Program-made: the position numbers and the translations under genes
Assembly (NCBI RefSeq): GCF_035181385.1
Contig: NZ_JAXCJK010000005.1
Location: 1-64,000 of the forward strand
Direction of reading: 5' to 3'
DNA from: Moraxella sp035181385
Lineage (GTDB): Bacteria; Pseudomonadota; Gammaproteobacteria; Pseudomonadales; Moraxellaceae
DNA: 64,000 bases
Shown: piece by piece, positions 60,178 through 64,000 of the stretch
How positions within the stretch are numbered: the stretch's first letter is position 1
How the letters are laid out: every line of letters begins with the position of its first letter
Notes under the pieces: generated by a model
The model's input: the letters and a program-made list of their open reading frames with translations, nothing else
Told to the model about the DNA's origin: nothing
The model's database searches: none

Positions 60178-61272
60178 ATGTTTCATAGACAGACTGTGTT
60201 CTTTGTGGCGTGTGCCTTGCCATTGTTATTTGCACCGCAATTAGCACCCAATATGGCAAGAGAGCTGGATTTTTGGGTGATGTGGTTGGTGGCGATGGCG
60301 TTGATTGGTTTGCCGATTTTGTTTGCTGAGTTTGCATTGTCGGTTCGTAGTGCTCAAATGCCGTGGCAAGGTATGCAAAAACTCACTCGTGAGGCTGATT
60401 CGTCTGTGGCGTGGCGTATCTTTGCAGGGTTGTCGGTGGTCTTGTGTGTGATGATTGCCGCCAGCATCACCTCGCGTGTGGCGGTAGGATTGGCCACTTA
60501 TATGCCAGAGCTTCATCAGGCTTTGGCCGTGCCAACTTTTGGCATGAGTGTGGCCCTGATGGTTGTTGTGCTGATATTAAGTTTATTAAAATCACGCCTA
60601 CTGCCCATAGCTTTGTTGCTGATTTTGGCAGGTTCGCTGATTGCTTTGTTTGATGGTGGTCTGACCAGCGGTGTCAGTGTCCCTGTCATGACGGACATGA
60701 CGCTTGGCGAATGGGGGCGTGCGGTGCTGTTGGCATTGCTGTCGGTGGGTGTGGGTACTGGTCTGTACTGGTTTGGCAGTGTTGGCATCACCGCTCAGCT
60801 GGGCCAACTGAATAAATCAATGTCTGGCATGATTGTACCGATTTGGCTGACGCAGCTGATTTTTGGTGCGTTGGCACTATTGGCGGGTAGTGCGATGATA
60901 ACACCAATCTCTTTTGCGGTGGCTGGTGCGGGTATGCTGGGCGTGGCAGCGTTTTTGTTGTTTTATGCAGGCAGTCAGCTGATGTCTCGCTTTGGTGTGA
61001 TGATTGGTGGTACAGTTTTGTTGGTGCTTGGGGTGATATTTGGGCTGTTGCCATCTGGCGTGCTGACGATACTGCTGTCTGTACTTGGTGTGGTTACGGT
61101 CTTGGTGTTGGCAGTTTTTGTGGGTTTTGTGATGAAAATTAGCCACCTAAGAAAGGCACTAAACTTTGGCAACGAGACTCGCTATAACATCTGGCGGATT
61201 TTGGTGCGTATCGTTGTGCCTATTGCACTTGTGATGGCGATGATTGGCTTGGTGGCAGAATGGCTGGCATGA
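60178..61272 (+). CDS. NSS-like (neurotransmitter:sodium symporter-like) membrane protein
   Basis: 364-aa integral membrane protein with about ten to eleven hydrophobic segments. The WVMWLVAMALIGLPILFAEFALSVRSAQMPWQGMQKL region resembles helix 2 and loop 2 of NSS transporters, and the end RKALNFGNETRYNIWRILVRIVVPIAL resembles their C-terminus. The helix-1 signature GLGNxWRFP, which binds sodium and substrate, is absent, so transport activity is doubtful. It overlaps rnfH by 4 bp (ATGA). Assignment rests on pattern resemblance. Confidence 0.55.
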   Translation: MFHRQTVFFVACALPLLFAPQLAPNMARELDFWVMWLVAMALIGLPILFAEFALSVRSAQMPWQGMQKLTREADSSVAWRIFAGLSVVLCVMIAASITSRVAVGLATYMPELHQALAVPTFGMSVALMVVVLILSLLKSRLLPIALLLILAGSLIALFDGGLTSGVSVPVMTDMTLGEWGRAVLLALLSVGVGTGLYWFGSVGITAQLGQLNKSMSGMIVPIWLTQLIFGALALLAGSAMITPISFAVAGAGMLGVAAFLLFYAGSQLMSRFGVMIGGTVLLVLGVIFGLLPSGVLTILLSVLGVVTVLVLAVFVGFVMKISHLRKALNFGNETRYNIWRILVRIVVPIALVMAMIGLVAEWLA

Positions 61273-61610
61273 TAGACATCGCCCTAAGTCATGTGGATAA
61301 AGACGGTGGCCAACTGTATGCTGAAATGAGCGTACCTGCAGGGTCTAGCATTCATCAGGCATTGGCATTGAGTGGCTGGCTTAAGTTGGCTGTATTGCAA
61401 GAATTTGCCCAATGGTGCGAAAGCCACGCCCAAGCTGAGCCAAATCATCAGGCGTGGTATGTTGGGATTTATAGTCAAAAAAAACGCCTAGACGCTGTGC
61501 TGTGTGATGGCGACCGCATAGAGATTTATCGTGCCTTGTCCTACGACCCAATGACAAGGCGTAAACAAAAATCCAAATCGCACCTAAAATCTAGGTCTGC
61601 CAAAATCTAA
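61269..61610 (+). CDS. rnfH: RnfH family ubiquitin-like protein
   Basis: 113-aa RnfH (UPF0125). The C-terminal half VGIYSQKKRLDAVLCDGDRIEIYRALSYDPMTRRKQKSKS matches the family strongly. The ATG at 61269 overlaps the previous stop codon, suggesting coupling; an ATG at 61260 is an alternative. The rnfH-bamE neighbourhood is conserved with E. coli. Function is not established despite the name. Confidence 0.88.
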   Translation: MIDIALSHVDKDGGQLYAEMSVPAGSSIHQALALSGWLKLAVLQEFAQWCESHAQAEPNHQAWYVGIYSQKKRLDAVLCDGDRIEIYRALSYDPMTRRKQKSKSHLKSRSAKI

Positions 61611-61742
61611 GCCCATCAAAATCTATGTCTGCCAAAATGCACTTTTGACAGACATATTTTTTATGCATACTTTTGATGAATGCTTGATGAATATTTATTG
61701 TGATTGCATGAATGATTGTTGCATACAAGGCGTTGGTATGGG

Positions 61743-62102
61743 TTACTTCTGCTGAGGCAGGGTTTCTCTGCCGTCAATGCGAACCACACGGCCGTTGTCA
61801 AAATATACGCTCATGCGTTGGCTGGCGTTTTTGATGTTGGTTTGGCCTTTGCGTTTGCCGTCTGTGCCTGCGGTATAGTCATACAGATAGTCCCAGCGGT
61901 TTGGGTTTAGGGTGTCTTGTATGGCAGGGCTACCAACAAAATACAGCACTTGGTTGGCTGTCATGCCAATCTGCAATGCAGCCGCCTGCTGGGCGGTGAT
62001 GGGCGTGCCCTGTGGCAGGTCAATGGTATAAACGCGAAAAATATTGCAGCCAGAGAGTGCGGTGATGGACATCAACAAGGCAGTCGCTAGAAGTTTTTTC
62101 AT
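61743..62102 (-). CDS. bamE: Outer membrane assembly lipoprotein BamE (OmlA)
   Basis: 119-aa lipoprotein. A signal peptide ends in the lipobox LSGC (Cys19), followed by the SmpA/OmlA domain: YTIDLPQGTPITAQQAAALQIGMTANQVLYFVGSP and NRWDYLYDYTAG. It is a small subunit of the BAM complex that inserts beta-barrel proteins. It is divergent from fur, the arrangement known in Pseudomonas and Acinetobacter. Confidence 0.95.
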   Translation of the reverse strand: MKKLLATALLMSITALSGCNIFRVYTIDLPQGTPITAQQAAALQIGMTANQVLYFVGSPAIQDTLNPNRWDYLYDYTAGTDGKRKGQTNIKNASQRMSVYFDNGRVVRIDGRETLPQQK

Positions 62103-62313
62103 GATGATTGCTCAAATAAGTCTGAATAAAAAAATTGCTAACATATTAAACGCAAGTCATCAAATATGCAAGTTTTTTGTACTGGTGTCGGCTTGATGAA
62201 GGGCGGTTTGGTAAAGATTGATTGTTCATATTATAAAGATTGATTATTTTGTGGGGTGTATGAATATTTTTTTTGGTGTAATTTTGGTGAAAATATGATA
62301 AAGTATGGCTAAA

Positions 62314-62343
62314 TTGCAATTGATTATCAGATGATAATTGCAA
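62314..62343. promoter_or_regulatory. Candidate Fur box between bamE and fur
   Basis: ATTATC-AGAT-GATAAT forms an inverted repeat of the GATAAT hexamer used in Fur boxes. It lies inside a larger 30-bp imperfect palindrome whose 8-bp outer arms (TTGCAATT / AATTGCAA) are perfect. Position between divergent genes fits autoregulation of fur; this is inferred. Confidence 0.5.
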
Positions 62344-62409
62344 GGGTGATGATCATTGATAAAATCAATCATAGCAAATCGCCAAGCTAAATACATTACT
62401 GAAAATACA

Positions 62410-62451
62410 TTGCTAACTTAATATACTAAATTGCTAACTTAATATACTAAA
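62410..62451. repeat. Exact 21-bp tandem duplication upstream of fur
   Basis: Two identical 21-bp units (62410-62430, 62431-62451), each containing TTGCTA and TATACT, end 15 bp before the chosen fur ATG. Each copy carries a possible -10 element. Confidence 0.95.
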
Positions 62452-62466
62452 ATGAGGGTGGATATC

Positions 62467-62901
62467 ATGGCATTTACCAATAAAGATTTGCGTAAGGCGG
62501 GGCTAAAAGTAACATTGCCACGCATTAAGATTTTGGAATTGTTGGATACGGCAGAGCATCACCACATGAGTGCCGAAGATGTGTATCGTGCATTGGCAGC
62601 ACAGGGCGAAGATGTGGGGCTGGCTACGGTGTATCGTGTTTTGACGCAGTTTGAGCAAGCAGGCATTGTTGAGCGACATAACTTTGAAAACAATCTGTCT
62701 GTGTTTGAGATTGTTCAAGAGGACCATCATGACCATCTGGTGTGTGATGTGTGTGGAAAAATTGTAGAATTTAACAATCAGGCAATTGAAGAAGAGCAAA
62801 TCAAGGTGGCAAAGGCACATGGCTTTAAGTTGTCGGCACATTCTTTGGTACTGCATGGCGTGTGTGATGATGAGGAATGCCAAAAAACCTTGGAGGTTTA
62901 A
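62467..62901 (+). CDS. fur: Ferric uptake regulator Fur
   Basis: 144-aa iron-responsive repressor. The DNA-binding domain runs from TNKDLRKAGLKVTLPRIKILELL to GLATVYRVLTQFEQAGIV. Metal ligands are in EDHHDHLVCDVCGKIVEF and the C-terminal CDDEEC. I choose the ATG at 62467, which matches the Acinetobacter-type start (AFTNxDLRKAGLKVTLP); an ATG at 62452 would add five residues. It represses iron uptake genes when Fe2+ is sufficient. Confidence 0.96.
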   Translation: MAFTNKDLRKAGLKVTLPRIKILELLDTAEHHHMSAEDVYRALAAQGEDVGLATVYRVLTQFEQAGIVERHNFENNLSVFEIVQEDHHDHLVCDVCGKIVEFNNQAIEEEQIKVAKAHGFKLSAHSLVLHGVCDDEECQKTLEV

Positions 62902-62942
62902 GGGAGGCTTAAGTAAGCTTCATTGTTTGGGTTTTGTTTGGG

Positions 62943-62978
62943 CTTGATTGAAACCTTGATTGAAACCTTGATTGAAAC
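62943..62978. repeat. Three tandem copies of a 12-bp repeat after fur
   Basis: CTTGATTGAAAC is repeated exactly three times about 40 bp after the fur stop codon. Together with the hairpin at 63036-63088 it fills most of the fur-pilT gap. Confidence 0.93.
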
Positions 62979-63035
62979 TGAGTTGGGCCGTGCTTTAATA
63001 AGCTGATGAGCTGATGGGCTTCGTGATTTTTTGGT

Positions 63036-63090
63036 AAAACCGTCCACTTTGATGATTTGGCAATCTGATCATCAAAGTGGACGGTTTTTT
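63036..63090. terminator. Strong bidirectional terminator between fur and pilT
   Basis: Perfect 21-bp arms (63036-63056 and 63068-63088) with an 11-nt loop have A and T runs at the two ends. It separates convergent fur and the PilT/PilU gene. Confidence 0.88.
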
Positions 63091-63194
63091 AACGGCTGAT
63101 TCAAGCTGTGTTTTTTATTCGCTTATGAATTTTTTTAAAACCATTTAAACCATTTTGAAAGCCACTTTTTAAAATTTTTAAAATCTTAACAATC

Positions 63195-64000
63195 TTAAAA
63201 ATTTGTTGGTTCTTTGGCGGTCAGTCTGGCGGTGTCTGTGGTGATGAGTCCTTGTTCTATCAGCTGTTTTAGACTGCCATCAAGACTGATCATGCCAGAG
63301 GCCGCACCTGTCTGAATGGCAGAGTACATCTGGGCGACTTTGTTTTCACGAATCAGATTGGCGATGGCAGGCGTGGCAATCATGATCTCAAAGGCAGCAA
63401 TGCGTCCACCACCGATTTTTGGTAATAGCGTCTGGGCGATGACGGCTTGCAAAGATTCTGAGAGCATGGTGCGAATCATGTTTTTTTCGTGCGAATCAAA
63501 GACATCAATGATGCGGTCTATCGCTTTGGCGGCACTGTTGGTGTGCAGTGTTGCCAGTACTAAATGCCCTGTTTCTGCTGCACGCAAGGCCAAGCGAATG
63601 CTGGTCAAATCTCGTAGCTCACCGATCAAAATGACATCAGGGTCCTCACGCATGGCGGCGTGTAGGGCATCGTCAAAGCTGTGTGCATCACGGTGGATTT
63701 CACGCTGATTGATGAGGGCGGTTTTTGAGGTGTGTATGAACTCTATGGGGTCTTCTATGGTCAAAATATGCACAGCACGCGTGCTGTTGATGTGATCAAT
63801 CATCGACGATAGTGTGGTGGATTTGCCAGAGCCTGTTGCCCCTGTTACCAAAACAAGCCCATGAGTGAGCTGGCATATCCTTTTTAGGGTGTCGCCAGAT
63901 TTTAGCTCATCAAGGTTTAGTAGTTGATTGGGTATGAGCCGAAAAACTGCCGACAGACCACGATTTTGCTGAAAAACATTGGCACGAAATCGGCATAATC
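63195..64000 (-). CDS. Type IV pilus retraction ATPase, PilT/PilU family (5' end outside window)
   Basis: The C-terminal 268 or so residues of a PilT-type hexameric ATPase; the frame stays open to the right edge, so the start is missing. The visible part shows RANVFQQNRGLSAVFRLIP, Walker A VTGATGSGKSTT, Asp box IEDPIEFIHTS, Walker B DPDVILIGELRD, the His box TGHLVLATLHTNSA and the C-terminal SLDGSLKQLIEQGLIT. It powers pilus retraction and DNA uptake with the pilin seen at the left edge of the window. PilT versus PilU cannot be decided with confidence. Confidence 0.9.
   Translation of the reverse strand, partial: LCRFRANVFQQNRGLSAVFRLIPNQLLNLDELKSGDTLKRICQLTHGLVLVTGATGSGKSTTLSSMIDHINSTRAVHILTIEDPIEFIHTSKTALINQREIHRDAHSFDDALHAAMREDPDVILIGELRDLTSIRLALRAAETGHLVLATLHTNSAAKAIDRIIDVFDSHEKNMIRTMLSESLQAVIAQTLLPKIGGGRIAAFEIMIATPAIANLIRENKVAQMYSAIQTGAASGMISLDGSLKQLIEQGLITTDTARLTAKEPTNF

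Overview
The window is chromosomal DNA of a gammaproteobacterium of the family Moraxellaceae, most likely genus Moraxella. The basis is the gene set and family-level resemblance: an Acinetobacter-like type IV pilin, monomeric NADP-isocitrate dehydrogenase, dat/ddc diaminopropane genes, a divergent bamE/fur pair, a SpoT with a decayed synthetase domain, no LexA-type box seen at recA, and AT-rich DNA. No tRNA gene, insertion sequence, prophage or CRISPR array was recognised. The species cannot be fixed from this view.

Layout, left to right. 1-2.7 kb: 3' end of a 5S rRNA gene and its terminator, a type IV pilin gene, then rpsB-tsf. 2.8-13.5 kb: pyrE-gshB, then a division and cell wall (dcw) block murG - [DUF2625 gene] - murC - [VapBC-like toxin-antitoxin] - ddl - ftsQ - ftsA - ftsZ, with two accessory insertions and no lpxC after ftsZ. 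13.5-29 kb: a PHP-domain nuclease gene, then mostly leftward housekeeping genes recX-recA, trmB, priA, ridA, a small orphan gene, spoT, rpoZ, queE, dapD, an alpha/beta hydrolase and lipA. Upstream of recA lies a 0.7-kb non-coding AT-rich block with four perfect DnaA boxes. 29-32 kb: acnB.

32.5-40.2 kb: the main accessory locus. A type III restriction-modification system (mod-res) sits between dat and ddc, which are usually neighbours. The mod gene is preceded by exactly 17 copies of the heptamer AATCAGC directly after an ATG. This is the signature of a phase-variable methyltransferase (phasevarion). At 17 copies that upstream ATG is out of frame with mod; 16 or 19 copies would put it in frame.

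40-64 kb: a DUF72 gene, a Sel1-repeat protein, metX-metW, hemH, a TRIC-type channel, gmk with an EmrE-like exporter, a thioredoxin-like oxidoreductase, icd, metR, a DedA protein, a YqeY protein, a TusA-like protein, rpoH with an acidic N-terminal extension, a DUF423 protein, thiS, a nitrilase-family amidohydrolase, rsmI, engB, cytochrome c4, a shortened NSS-like membrane protein, rnfH, bamE, fur, and the 3' part of a PilT/PilU ATPase gene running off the right edge. Short tandem repeats (11, 12, 12 and 21 bp) recur beside the regulator genes metR, rpoH and fur.

Most of the window is ordinary core genome. The parts worth attention are the phase-variable mod gene, the DnaA-box block, the two insertions in the dcw cluster, and the repeat-modified upstream regions of regulator genes.
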